A stretch of DNA of 64,000 bases from Alteromonas salexigens (GTDB lineage Bacteria > Pseudomonadota > Gammaproteobacteria > Enterobacterales > Alteromonadaceae): positions 107,495-171,494 of the forward strand of contig NZ_JAOTJC010000006.1 in the NCBI RefSeq assembly GCF_025628895.1, in the 5' to 3' direction. Positions 19,307 through 27,823 of this stretch are shown piece after piece. A program made the translations under genes and the position numbers. Within the stretch, counting starts at the first letter, position 1. Every line of letters begins with the position of its first letter. A model generated the notes under the pieces. That model was not told the DNA's origin and ran no database searches. It saw only the letters and a program-made list of their open reading frames with translations.

Positions 19307-21691
19307 ATGAAAATTAGTGAACAATGGTTAAGAGAATGGGTTAACCCTTCGCTGTCTACCAACGAACTGTCTGAACAGCTGAGCATGGCCGGCCTGGAAG
19401 TTGACGAAGCGGCGCCGGTCGCTGGCGACTTCAAAGGCGTGCTGGTCGGTGAAGTAGTGGAATGCGGTCAGCACCCAAATGCCGATAAACTGCGGGTGAC
19501 TAAGGTCAGTGTGGGTGGCGAAGAGTTGCTGGATATCGTGTGCGGTGCACCCAACTGCCGCCAAGGCATTAAAGTGGCTGTAGCGGTTGTCGGCGCTGTT
19601 CTGCCAGGTAACTTTAAAATCAAAAAAGCCAAACTACGCGGTGAGCCTTCAATGGGTATGCTGTGTAGTTTCTCTGAGCTGGGGATAAGCGATGATCATG
19701 ACGGCATCATCGAACTCCCGGCTGATGCGCCTGTGGGTGCAGATATCCGTGAATATCTGAAGCTGGATGACAGCAGTATCGATATTGACCTTACCCCCAA
19801 CCGCGCGGACTGCCTGGGTATTCGTGGCATAGCCCGTGAAGTGGGTGTACTGAATAATCTGGATGTGTGCGAACCACAGGTTGACGACGTCGAGCCCCTA
19901 ACCGACGTAAAACGCGACGTTACCCTAGCAGCCCCTCAGGCTTGCCCACGCTACCTGGGCCGGGTGGTCAGCAATGTGAACGTAAAGGCTGAGTCACCGT
20001 TATGGCTGAAGGAAAAGCTTCGTCGCAGCGGCATTCGCAGTATTGACCCTATTGTTGATGTGACCAACTTTGTATTGCTTGAATGGGGGCAGCCCATGCA
20101 TGCCTTCGACCTCAATAGCATTGAGGGTGGTATCACGGTGCGCATGGCAGAACAGGGCGAGTCACTCACACTGCTTGACGAAAATACCGTTGAGCTGAAT
20201 GACAACACGCTGGTGATTGCCGACGATAACAAAGCATTAGCCATGGCTGGTGTATTTGGCGGCTTGCACTCAGGTGTGACATTGGATACCAATGACATTT
20301 TACTGGAAAGCGCCTTTTTCAGTCCGGATGCCATTATGGGGCGGGCGCGTCAGTATGGTTTGCATACCGATGCTTCTCACCGCTATGAGCGGGGTGTCGA
20401 TCCCCAGCTACAGCGCCAGGTCATGGAGCGCGCCACGGCCCTTATTATTAATATTTGTGGCGGTGAGCCGGGACCGGTGGTTGAAGCCGTAGACAACGCC
20501 TCGTTACCCAAGCCGGCCAGTGTCACCTTGCGCCGTGCCCGCTTGCATAAGGTGCTGGGCATTGCTGTGGACGATAATAAAGTCAGTGAGATCCTGCGCC
20601 GTCTGGGTATGGATGTGACAGAATCGCAGGAAGGCTGGACAGCTGATGCGCCAAGCTACCGGTTTGACCTGGCGATTGAAGAAGATCTGATTGAAGAGGT
20701 TGCACGGGTGTATGGATATAACAATATTCCCAACGAAGCACCGGTTGCGGCGTTGAATATGCTGCCTGCCAGTGAGGGCACTTTACCGGTTAGTACCCTA
20801 AAGGCGTTACTGGTAGATCGGGGTTTCAACGAAGCTATTACCTATTCGTTTGTCGATCCAAAAGTGCAGGATGCGCTGTTCCCGGAACATAAATCACTGG
20901 TATTGCCGCACCCCATTGCGTCTGACATGTCAGCTATGCGCGTATCACTATGGCCAGGGTTACTTGGTGCGGCCGCGCATAACCAGAAACGCCAGCAAGC
21001 CCATATCCGCTTGTTTGAAACAGGGTTACGCTTTATTGCTGACCCAGCGGCGCCAAGCGGCGTGTCTCAGCAAAATGTGATTGGCGGTATTCTTGCCGGA
21101 CGCCGTATTCAGGAACATTGGGACGGTACTGATGTGCCAGTGGACTTCTATGACGTGAAAGGCGAAGTGGAAGCGCTGCTTTCGCTGACCGGTAAGCAGA
21201 ACGTGACCTTCGAAAAGGCTCAACATCACGCGCTTCACCCGGGTATGACTGCCAAAGTGCTGATTGACGGTGAAGAAGTGGGCTTACTAGGGGCGGTTCA
21301 TCCTCAGTTTACCAAGATGCTGGGTGTTTCCGGCCGTCCATTCCTGTTTGAGCTTGATCTGAGTGCGATAACCGGGCGTAAGCTTCCCGACGCACTACCA
21401 GTGTCAAAGTACCCTGCAAACCGCAGAGATATTGCGGTTACGGTGAAAGACGAGGTGAGTGTAGGGGCGCTTCTTTCTTTTGTAGAAAAAGTTGGCGTAA
21501 ATCAATTAGTTGGCCTAAACTTGTTCGATGTGTATAAAGGAAAGGGAATTGAGCCCGGCTATAAGAGTCTGGCTTTGTCACTTATCCTACAGGATCCGGA
21601 AAAAACCCTGGAAGAAACGGAAATTCAACAAGCCGTAGACACCGCGGTAAAAAGTCTGGAAACCAAGTTCGGGGCAGCGTTGAGAGAGTAA
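19307..21691 (+). CDS. pheT: Phenylalanine-tRNA ligase beta subunit
   Basis: A 794-residue partner of PheS with the full bacterial layout: an N-terminal EMAP/OB tRNA-binding domain (about 40-150, [12 protein letters not shown], then [10 protein letters not shown]), the B3/B4 editing region ([11 protein letters not shown]), the B5 domain ([20 protein letters not shown]), the catalytic-like core ([10 protein letters not shown]), and the C-terminal FDX-ACB anticodon-binding domain ([15 protein letters not shown]). The length agrees with E. coli (795). ihfA begins 3 bases after its stop codon, so the three genes form one transcript. Confidence 0.97.
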   Translation: MKISEQWLREWVNPSLSTNELSEQLSMAGLEVDEAAPVAGDFKGVLVGEVVECGQHPNADKLRVTKVSVGGEELLDIVCGAPNCRQGIKVAVAVVGAVLPGNFKIKKAKLRGEPSMGMLCSFSELGISDDHDGIIELPADAPVGADIREYLKLDDSSIDIDLTPNRADCLGIRGIAREVGVLNNLDVCEPQVDDVEPLTDVKRDVTLAAPQACPRYLGRVVSNVNVKAESPLWLKEKLRRSGIRSIDPIVDVTNFVLLEWGQPMHAFDLNSIEGGITVRMAEQGESLTLLDENTVELNDNTLVIADDNKALAMAGVFGGLHSGVTLDTNDILLESAFFSPDAIMGRARQYGLHTDASHRYERGVDPQLQRQVMERATALIINICGGEPGPVVEAVDNASLPKPASVTLRRARLHKVLGIAVDDNKVSEILRRLGMDVTESQEGWTADAPSYRFDLAIEEDLIEEVARVYGYNNIPNEAPVAALNMLPASEGTLPVSTLKALLVDRGFNEAITYSFVDPKVQDALFPEHKSLVLPHPIASDMSAMRVSLWPGLLGAAAHNQKRQQAHIRLFETGLRFIADPAAPSGVSQQNVIGGILAGRRIQEHWDGTDVPVDFYDVKGEVEALLSLTGKQNVTFEKAQHHALHPGMTAKVLIDGEEVGLLGAVHPQFTKMLGVSGRPFLFELDLSAITGRKLPDALPVSKYPANRRDIAVTVKDEVSVGALLSFVEKVGVNQLVGLNLFDVYKGKGIEPGYKSLALSLILQDPEKTLEETEIQQAVDTAVKSLETKFGAALRE

Positions 21692-21694
21692 TTT

Positions 21695-21994
21695 ATGGCA
21701 TTAACCAAAGCCGAGATGGCTGAACACTTATTCGAAAAACTGGGCATTAACAAGCGTGACGCTAAGGAACTCGTGGAGATGTTCTTTGAGGAAATCAAAG
21801 AAGCCCTGGAGTCCGGTGAACAAGTGAAACTGTCAGGTTTTGGTAATTTTGACCTGCGTGATAAGAACGAGCGGCCTGGCAGAAACCCAAAAACGGGTGA
21901 AGATATTCCTATCAAAGCCCGCCGGGTGGTGACGTTCAGGCCAGGTCAGAAGCTGAAAAGCCGGGTGGAAAATTCCAAGCCTAACGACGAATAG
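21695..21994 (+). CDS. ihfA: Integration host factor alpha subunit
   Basis: A 99-residue DNA-bending protein that pairs with IhfB and shapes promoters, origins and recombination sites. It shows the HU/IHF fold with [18 protein letters not shown] at the start, the arm motif [14 protein letters not shown] whose proline intercalates in DNA, and [12 protein letters not shown]. It lies three bases after pheT, the normal enteric arrangement, and is followed by a strong terminator. Confidence 0.97.
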   Translation: MALTKAEMAEHLFEKLGINKRDAKELVEMFFEEIKEALESGEQVKLSGFGNFDLRDKNERPGRNPKTGEDIPIKARRVVTFRPGQKLKSRVENSKPNDE

Positions 21995-22049
21995 CCGTTA
22001 GTTGTTGTTACACAAGCCTGCCCGGCTTGTGGTAGCGCTGCATGATAGA

Positions 22050-22075
22050 AAGCAGGCCTGAGGGGCCTGCTTTTT
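22050..22075 (+). terminator. Terminator after ihfA
   Basis: AGCAGGCC (22051-22058) pairs with GGCCTGCT (22064-22071) around TGAGG and runs into TTTTT. The mirrored A-run also lets it serve the leftward small gene that ends at 22100. Confidence 0.88.
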
Positions 22076-22099
22076 GTTTTCTATGGTTCCCGATGGTGG

Positions 22100-22351
22100 T
22101 TAGCCACCGACGCTGCGAGCCAGGCTGGCCAGTGACGGGGCCAGTTCTTCAAGCCGTGGGTCATTTTGAAACACTGTATAGGTAAGCAGGCGCGTATAAA
22201 AACTGCGTACATTGTGCAGATACACCAATCCCTCTTCACTGTTATAAGTGGCCGCCCAGCTGGTAAAACGTGGCGCTGCAGTTGAGTGTGCCTGTAGCTG
22301 TTGCAGCCAGTGTTGAACCGGCACTTCTTTCCGTAACAGGACATAGGTCAT
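22100..22351 (-). CDS. Hypothetical small protein, possibly the 3' part of a frameshifted gene
   Basis: An 83-residue frame with codon use like its neighbours and a plausible helical protein (VPVQHWLQQLQAHST, then NVRSFYTRLLTYTVFQ). I do not recognise it. Its ATG has no good ribosome binding site but overlaps (ATGA) the stop of a 15-codon frame at 22348-22395, which does have GGAG six bases before its ATG. Either the short peptide couples translation to this gene, or one base has been lost or gained near 22375 and the true product is about 98 residues starting MNWFTGS. The residues upstream in this frame (RFHRLARAM) also read like protein, which favours the frameshift view. Confidence 0.5.
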   Translation of the reverse strand: MTYVLLRKEVPVQHWLQQLQAHSTAAPRFTSWAATYNSEEGLVYLHNVRSFYTRLLTYTVFQNDPRLEELAPSLASLARSVGG

Positions 22352-22395
22352 GGCACGGGCCAGCCGATGGAAACGCTACCTGTGAACCAATTCAT
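22348..22395 (-). CDS. 15-residue frame overlapping the next start by ATGA
   Basis: It reads MNWFTGSVSIGWPVP and ends in a TGA that shares bases with the ATG of the 83-residue frame. GGAG at 22402-22405 gives it the only convincing ribosome binding site of the pair. It may be a coupling peptide or simply the true N-terminus before a frameshift. Confidence 0.35.
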   Translation of the reverse strand: MNWFTGSVSIGWPVP

Positions 22396-22601
22396 GATGT
22401 GCTCCGTGCGAAACGATGATCTCAGCATTACAAACATTTGGGGGCATTGCATTGAAAAGCGACAATTAACTGCTAACGGGTCACGAACTACCCGTGCGGT
22501 GAGTACGCCGTCGATCACGGTGTGGTACCATGTAAACCTGTGATAATCACCGTACAATAGCCATAAATTAACAAGACTTAGCCAGGCATTTCAGGAGACC
22601 T

Positions 22602-23186
22602 ATGAAAAAAATAATCGCTCTTATTGCAGTTGTAATGGTAGCAGTGGGTGGCTGGTTTATTTACCTGTCGCAGTCTTCCTCGAACGACGATGCACAGGTG
22701 CCTGTTATCACCGTCATGGAAATATTGCACGCCTCTGATTTGACGGACGGCATTAAAACCGCGGTGAAGCAAAACGATGAAGCGGCAATAACAGACTGGA
22801 TGGCGCAAGCCCGGGCGGTGGGTGAACAGGCTGCCTTGTCTGAAAGCGACATGCAGTACCTGAACTCGCGTCAGGCTCGCGAGTATGTGGTGTTTAATGC
22901 CAGGCGCGCATTGTTTAACGACGCATTTGAACAGCGTTTCCTGAATTTGCAGGATATGGGTGAGTTGAAAAGCCAGTACCCGGAAGCCCGGGACTTATTC
23001 CCCCAGGCCGAAGCGTTACTCGATAAACGTGACGATATTATTATGCGGATCGCCCAGACACTGGCGGGGGGAGAGCCACCTACTGAGCAGCATATAAAAG
23101 ATGCACAGCAACGCTGGCGCGAGCGCTATACAAAATCACAGGAATCACCCTCACAGTCAGCAGGGCCGTCGGACGAGCCCTCTTAA
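22602..23186 (+). CDS. Hypothetical membrane-anchored protein
   Basis: 194 residues. Residues about 4-23 (IIALIAVVMVAVGGWFIYL) form a signal anchor after MKK, and the remainder is a hydrophilic, mostly helical domain facing the periplasm, with a disordered Ser/Pro-rich tail (SQESPSQSAGPSDEPS). ARRALFNDAFEQRFLNLQ, then LKSQYPEARDLFPQAEALL suggest a TPR-like or helical-bundle structure, but I do not recognise a family. AGGAGACCT before the ATG is a strong ribosome binding site. It is convergent with the ybaK-like gene, 10 bases away, with no terminator seen. Confidence 0.8.
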   Translation: MKKIIALIAVVMVAVGGWFIYLSQSSSNDDAQVPVITVMEILHASDLTDGIKTAVKQNDEAAITDWMAQARAVGEQAALSESDMQYLNSRQAREYVVFNARRALFNDAFEQRFLNLQDMGELKSQYPEARDLFPQAEALLDKRDDIIMRIAQTLAGGEPPTEQHIKDAQQRWRERYTKSQESPSQSAGPSDEPS

Positions 23187-23196
23187 TACTGAGACA

Positions 23197-23664
23197 TTAC
23201 GTTGTCAGGTCAGCCCACTTGCCCCGGGTTACCGTGAGCAAATCGGACGGTGACAATGCCAGCTCCCAGCCTCGACGACCCGCACTGACATAACACACGT
23301 CGAGATGACGTACCGTGTCACTGATAAACGTGTCGAGTCGCAGCTTTTGTCCGATGGGGCTCACGCCGCCAATCACATAGCCGGTAGCGCTGCTTACACG
23401 CGGGGCTGCCGCCAGTGCGACTTTCTTCAACGCCGCCGTACGGGCCAGCTTTTTCATATTGAGTTGACGGTCAACAGGAACCAGCGCCACTAGAAGCTTA
23501 CCGGTGTCACTCTCCACGATCAGCGTTTTTAACACCTGCTGGGGTGGCAGCTGCAGTGCATGGGCGGCATTGCGACCATAGTCACCGTTTTCTTTACCGG
23601 CATCATAATTGAGCAAAGAGAAATTTACGCCAGCCTTTTCCAGTGTTTCTGTCGCTGGGGTCAT
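23197..23664 (-). CDS. ybaK: YbaK/EbsC-family aminoacyl-tRNA deacylase
   Basis: A 155-residue trans-editing enzyme. E. coli YbaK hydrolyses Cys-tRNA-Pro made by mischarging prolyl-tRNA synthetase. The order of motifs fits: an N-terminal TPATETLEKAGVNFSLLNY, the catalytic-lysine region VLKTLIVES, VPVDRQLNMKKLARTAALKK, and the glycine-rich GYVIGGVSPIGQKLRLDTFI. A Cys-Pro role rather than another YbaK-fold specificity is inferred from overall similarity. Single gene. Confidence 0.9.
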   Translation of the reverse strand: MTPATETLEKAGVNFSLLNYDAGKENGDYGRNAAHALQLPPQQVLKTLIVESDTGKLLVALVPVDRQLNMKKLARTAALKKVALAAAPRVSSATGYVIGGVSPIGQKLRLDTFISDTVRHLDVCYVSAGRRGWELALSPSDLLTVTRGKWADLTT

Positions 23665-23800
23665 TGGTCACCTTCGTTTTTTATCTGCACTAACGTTTTC
23701 TATCCTGTCGCTACCCAGATTAATTTAGCGCGTGTAATACCGTGGCTTTTTTCTTATCCTACCTGTCTTTAACTCTTATAAGAAGATGCTCGGAGTTGTC

Positions 23801-24793
23801 ATGGGCCCACTGATGCTGGATTGCCAGGAAGCAATGTTACTGCCTGAAGAACGTGAAAAACTCGCTCACCCAAGCACGGGTGGGGTGATTTTATTTGCAC
23901 GCAATTATTATGAGCCACGCCAGTTGCAGGCACTCATCAGCGATATCCGTAAAGCTGCCGGAAAACCGGTGCTTATCGCGGTAGATCATGAAGGGGGCAG
24001 GGTACAGCGCTTCAAAGAGGGGTTTACCCTTTTGCCAGCTATGGGCAGTATTCCTTCGCTGGCCGGGTCCTCAGAGGGGGCCGAAACACTAGCTCAGGCG
24101 TGCGGGACCATTGCCGCCTGGGAACTTAAGCAATTTGATATAGATCTGACCTTTGCGCCGGTGTTGGATATTAACGGGGTCTCCCAGGTTATTGGTGATC
24201 GCGCGTTTGCAGATAATGCCGAAGAGGTCATTCGGCTAGCGAAAGCCTTTACCGGTGGGGTGAAGCATTGCAACATGCCGGCTATCGGGAAGCATTTTCC
24301 GGGGCATGGCAGCGTAGCGCCAGACTCGCATATCGCCTTGCCTGTTGACGACCGTGGCTGGGATGAGATTACGGTAACTGACATGGTGGTCTTTCAGCAG
24401 CTCATTGCTGCATCAGATTTAGACGGTATTATGCCTGCACACGTCATCTATTCGCAGCTGGATGATCAACCCGCCGGCTTTTCTTCATTCTGGTTGCAGC
24501 AGGTGTTGCGTAAACAATTGCAATTCCAGGGAGCGGTGTTCTCCGATGATCTCTCTATGCACGGCGCAAGTGTGGCAGGTGACTACCTGAGCCGGGCGAC
24601 GCTAGCACTGCAGGCAGGCTGTGACATGGTGCTGGCGTGCAATAACGTGGCAGGTGCGGAGCAAATTCTTGATGGCTTGCCACATGCACACGCTGATAGC
24701 CCTGCGCTGTTGTCGTTAACCCGCCGACCGTTACCGAAGAGTAGCGAACAGGCTTACCGGCAGGCGAAACAAACACTGGCGAAATATGGATAA
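23801..24793 (+). CDS. nagZ: Beta-N-acetylhexosaminidase, peptidoglycan recycling
   Basis: A family 3 glycosidase that removes GlcNAc from anhydro-muropeptides in the cytosol, a step of cell-wall recycling linked to AmpC induction. It is 330 residues from the ATG at 23801, which has GGAG five bases upstream and gives the usual MGPLMLDC start. A start five codons earlier is less likely. It shows the substrate loop and catalytic histidine (AIGKHFPGHGSVAPDSH) and the nucleophile aspartate (VFSDDLSMHGA). Its last eight bases overlap the transporter gene, so the two are co-translated. Confidence 0.95.
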   Translation: MGPLMLDCQEAMLLPEEREKLAHPSTGGVILFARNYYEPRQLQALISDIRKAAGKPVLIAVDHEGGRVQRFKEGFTLLPAMGSIPSLAGSSEGAETLAQACGTIAAWELKQFDIDLTFAPVLDINGVSQVIGDRAFADNAEEVIRLAKAFTGGVKHCNMPAIGKHFPGHGSVAPDSHIALPVDDRGWDEITVTDMVVFQQLIAASDLDGIMPAHVIYSQLDDQPAGFSSFWLQQVLRKQLQFQGAVFSDDLSMHGASVAGDYLSRATLALQAGCDMVLACNNVAGAEQILDGLPHAHADSPALLSLTRRPLPKSSEQAYRQAKQTLAKYG

Positions 24794-26156
24794 GGTACGC
24801 CCACGCTACGTATGGCTGGCGGTGGTGGTGGCAGTATTGACCGGCGGCGTAATGATGGCGCTGGGATTGCCCCCCGGTATCATTCTGACTGCGGCCATTA
24901 CGGTATTGGTGGCAGTCTGCTGGGTGACCGAGGCCATGCCGCTGGCAGTCACTTCCTTGATCCCGTTTGTTGCATTTCCTATGGCCGGTGTCCTCACCTA
25001 CCAGCAGGCGGCAGCCGCGTTGGGCAACCCGGTCATTCTATTACTTATGGGGGCCTTCATGCTGTCCAAAGCGCTGGAAAAGTCCGGCGTTCATCAGCGG
25101 CTGGCTATCTATTTGTTACGTCTTACCGGTACCCGCAGTGCCAGACGTCTGGTTCTTGGCTTTATGCTCACTGCAGCAGTGTTAAGCATGGGGGTCTCCA
25201 ATACTGCGACTGCGCTAATGTTATTGCCTATTGCGCTGGCCGTCATTGCGCCACTGGAATCACACGCTCTGGCTACAGCCATCCTGCTTGGGATTGCCTA
25301 TGGCGCCAGTGTGGGCGGAATTGGATCACCTATCGGAACGCCGCCGAATGTCATCTTTATGAGTATGTACGAGCAGGCAACCGGCAACACAATCAGCTTT
25401 CTGGAATGGATGAAAACCGGGTTGTGGGTAGTAGTCATTGCTATTCCTCTCATGGCGCTGTGGTTAACCCGGGGGTTATCCACTTTGCCTGTTCTTTCAC
25501 TGCCAGAGCTCACGCGCTGGCGACCGGCTGAACGTCGGGTGTTGTGGGTGTTTACCGCTATTGCATTGGCCTGGGTGTTCCGGCCCTACTGGACAGCCTG
25601 GCTGGGTATGCCATTTATTGGTGACAGTAGCATTGCGCTGGCCGGCGTTATCCTGATGTGCCTGATACCAAACGGAGAGGCCACCGGATCCGGGCGGCTA
25701 CTGGACTGGAAAACCGCTGAGCAAATACCCTGGGGATTACTATTGGTGTTTGCCGGGGGAATATGTCTGGCCACCGCTTTCACGGCCTCTGGCTTCAGCC
25801 AGCGGCTGGGAGAGGCGCTTGGCGGCGTGGGTGATTTACCGGTGATATTGTTGGTACTGGTGCTGTGTGTGGCAGTAAGTTTTCTTACAGAAGTCACCTC
25901 GAATACGGCGACAGCCACCTTGCTAATGCCGATCCTGGCCAGCGTGGCAGTGGCGATAGACATCGACCCTGCGCTGTTGATGATGCCAGCAGCAATGAGT
26001 GCCAGCTGTGCATTCATGATGCCGGTTGCTACGCCGACCAATGCTATAGTGTATAGTAGCGGCAAACTTGCCATTGCGGATATGGCAAGAGAAGGGCTGA
26101 TACTGAATTTACTGCTGGCGGTCATTATCACCGGCGTCGTGACAATGACAAGATAA
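24786..26156 (+). CDS. SLC13/DASS-family sodium-coupled anion transporter
   Basis: A 456-residue inner-membrane transporter with about 11 helices. The two sodium/substrate signatures are present as a pseudo-repeat: SNTATALMLLPIALAVI near residue 140 and SNTATATLLMPILASVA near 375. Members carry di- and tricarboxylates, sulfate or other anions, and the substrate cannot be told here. The start overlaps nagZ by eight bases, an unusual partner for this family and possibly only a transcriptional convenience. A short ATCTCT/AGAGAT stem-loop follows the stop codon. Confidence 0.9.
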   Translation: MDKVRPRYVWLAVVVAVLTGGVMMALGLPPGIILTAAITVLVAVCWVTEAMPLAVTSLIPFVAFPMAGVLTYQQAAAALGNPVILLLMGAFMLSKALEKSGVHQRLAIYLLRLTGTRSARRLVLGFMLTAAVLSMGVSNTATALMLLPIALAVIAPLESHALATAILLGIAYGASVGGIGSPIGTPPNVIFMSMYEQATGNTISFLEWMKTGLWVVVIAIPLMALWLTRGLSTLPVLSLPELTRWRPAERRVLWVFTAIALAWVFRPYWTAWLGMPFIGDSSIALAGVILMCLIPNGEATGSGRLLDWKTAEQIPWGLLLVFAGGICLATAFTASGFSQRLGEALGGVGDLPVILLVLVLCVAVSFLTEVTSNTATATLLMPILASVAVAIDIDPALLMMPAAMSASCAFMMPVATPTNAIVYSSGKLAIADMAREGLILNLLLAVIITGVVTMTR

Positions 26157-26167
26157 AGAGATCATCT

Positions 26168-26578
26168 CTACAGCAGAGATAACAGTGAAGCCAGAATAAC
26201 CCAGTGACGGTAAGGACGCTGGGCGTGGGGGGCATCTTCAACCCCACATAAGCGATAGCCAATACCGGGTAGCGTTTCTATCTGCAGTGGGTCAGGTGTG
26301 TCAATGCTGGTAAGTTGCTTGCGTAAACGACAAATAGCATGATTAATGACGTCATCTGATACCACGGCATGGCCCCACAACTGAAAACGGATTTCGTCAC
26401 GACTCAAAGTGTATTTCGGCGCCCGCAAGAACAACCCGAGTAAGGTGCCCGCTTGCTTGCTCAGCGTCCAGCGCGCGGCCTGGTGTTTTGAGGACAACTC
26501 ATGCGTTGCAGCGTTGTAATGGTAGGTGGTACGGGCATAGGGTGCTGTATCTGCGTGACTGTCTGCGAGACTGTTCAT
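26168..26578 (-). CDS. Short winged-helix DNA-binding protein with C-terminal membrane helix
   Basis: A 136-residue protein. Residues about 20-112 form an OmpR/CadC-type winged helix (LSKQAGTLLGLFLRAPKYTL, then SRDEIRFQLWGHAVVSDD, VINHAICRLRKQLT and IETLPGIGYRLCGV). The last 12 residues (HWVILASLLSLL) look like the start of a membrane helix, where the protein stops. CadC/ToxR proteins have the same order but continue with a periplasmic sensor. This one has none, so it is either a minimal membrane-tethered regulator or the remnant of a longer gene. It is convergent with the DASS transporter gene, 11 bases away. Confidence 0.75.
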   Translation of the reverse strand: MNSLADSHADTAPYARTTYHYNAATHELSSKHQAARWTLSKQAGTLLGLFLRAPKYTLSRDEIRFQLWGHAVVSDDVINHAICRLRKQLTSIDTPDPLQIETLPGIGYRLCGVEDAPHAQRPYRHWVILASLLSLL

Positions 26579-26858
26579 TCCCTTTCCCCCCCCGATTTTG
26601 CGGTAAGAGTAAAGTATAGTTCATGCCTTTGTGAGGCTGCCGAACCTTTGGTCGTATTCTCTCATAACTTGGTCGCAAATCGGTCAGACTACGATAACTC
26701 AGGTTCATTGAGACCAGCAGCTTATTTCCTGAGGCAGGCGGTATGACGGGGGCTGCGGGCTTTTATTTCATGTGATTGTCATCGCTCTACGCTGAGACTT
26801 ACATACACTGTTCAGTGAGGCATGTTGTCTCGAACGTTTGAGATAGATGGAGCAGAAC

Positions 26859-27236
26859 ATGAAAACAAGAACCGTAATGACAGTAATGGGTCTGGTCGCG
26901 GGCGTATCAATGATAGCGTTTCCTGCAGCGGCTATGGATCGGTATATTGAACAGGCACTGGTCGGCTTTTGTGAGTCCACAATGGACAATAACCGCATGA
27001 AGCTCGATAAAAGTATCCGCGCATACCGGTTAGATCACCAAACTGTTGCCAGCAAAGTGGTGTGTAATGGTCAGCCTATTATGGCTTTTGCTGAATATCA
27101 CAATGCCGACCAGACGCTGGCTGCATTTGAAAACCGGCTGCCTGCCAGATTACGCCCGGTGACAGAGATCCGGGATATCACAGTGATGACTACCGATGAC
27201 GAAAAATGGTATGTCACGATTGATGAGAATCGCTAA
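26859..27236 (+). CDS. DUF3718-type exported protein
   Basis: A 125-residue secreted protein. A signal peptide ends near AFPAAAM, and the mature part carries a pair of cysteines (GFCESTM and KVVCNGQ) that may form a disulfide. The spacing and the motif around MDRYIEQALVGFCES fit DUF3718, a small family common in Alteromonadales. The role is unknown. The ATG at 26859 has GGAG six bases upstream, and an ATG four codons earlier is less well placed. A strong terminator follows. Confidence 0.78.
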   Translation: MKTRTVMTVMGLVAGVSMIAFPAAAMDRYIEQALVGFCESTMDNNRMKLDKSIRAYRLDHQTVASKVVCNGQPIMAFAEYHNADQTLAAFENRLPARLRPVTEIRDITVMTTDDEKWYVTIDENR

Positions 27237-27262
27237 TTATGGCCAGACTGTGTGGTTGTATA

Positions 27263-27290
27263 AAAATGCCGCCCTGGGGCGGCATTTTTT
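27263..27290. terminator. Bidirectional terminator
   Basis: AAAATGCCGCC pairs with GGCGGCATTTT around CTGG and runs into TTTTTT rightward and an A-run leftward. It serves the DUF3718 gene and probably the leftward adenosyltransferase gene that ends at 27302. Confidence 0.9.
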
Positions 27291-27301
27291 ATGGTAAGCA
27301 A

Positions 27302-27823
27302 TCAGACCGGGGCTGGCGTGATACCGGCCTGAGCATTTAGCGTTCTGGCAAGCGTGTAGAGGTAATCCGACAACCGGTTAAGGTAAGCCATTACCGCTTC
27401 TGGCACTGTGTGATGGCCGGCAAGCCGGGTTACTGTGCGTTCGGCGCGCCGACACACTGTGCGGGCAATATGGCACTGGGCAGCAGCCTGACACCCCCCT
27501 GGCAGCAAAAACTGCGTCGGTGCTGGCAGGTTTTCAGAGTGTGTGTCTATTGCTTTTTCCAACGTGGTGACGTCGTCTGGGGTAAGCGTTGAGGACGCAG
27601 AAATGGCAAACCCGGCCTGAAAAAGCGTGCGTTGTATGCCTTCCAGGAATGGCCGTTCTTCATGATCCTCACCGAGCAGACACACCAGTAGGCCCACGTG
27701 ACTGTTAAGTTCGTCGATATCGCCGTATGTATCTAACAGAATGTCATCTTTACTGACTCTGAGTGTCTGAGTAGCATAGACCTGAGTGTTGCCAGTATCA
27801 CCGGTGCGGGTATAAATTTTCAT
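27302..27823 (-). CDS. PduO-type ATP:cob(I)alamin adenosyltransferase
   Basis: Transfers the adenosyl group of ATP to cobalamin to make coenzyme B12. It has 173 residues. MKIYTRTGDTGNTQVY holds the N-terminal ATP-binding residues, DELNSHVGLL is the second conserved region, and ARTVCRRAERTV carries the Arg cluster that contacts the ATP phosphates. Its ATG overlaps the csiV stop (ATGA), so it is the last gene of the PilZ-mfd-csiV run. No other B12 gene is in the window, so it probably serves salvaged cobalamin. Confidence 0.92.
   Translation of the reverse strand: MKIYTRTGDTGNTQVYATQTLRVSKDDILLDTYGDIDELNSHVGLLVCLLGEDHEERPFLEGIQRTLFQAGFAISASSTLTPDDVTTLEKAIDTHSENLPAPTQFLLPGGCQAAAQCHIARTVCRRAERTVTRLAGHHTVPEAVMAYLNRLSDYLYTLARTLNAQAGITPAPV

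Noticed and set aside
24812..25531. 239-codon open frame inside the DASS transporter gene
   Set aside because: Overlaps a clear membrane protein in another frame. Its residues are a shifted reading of hydrophobic codons.
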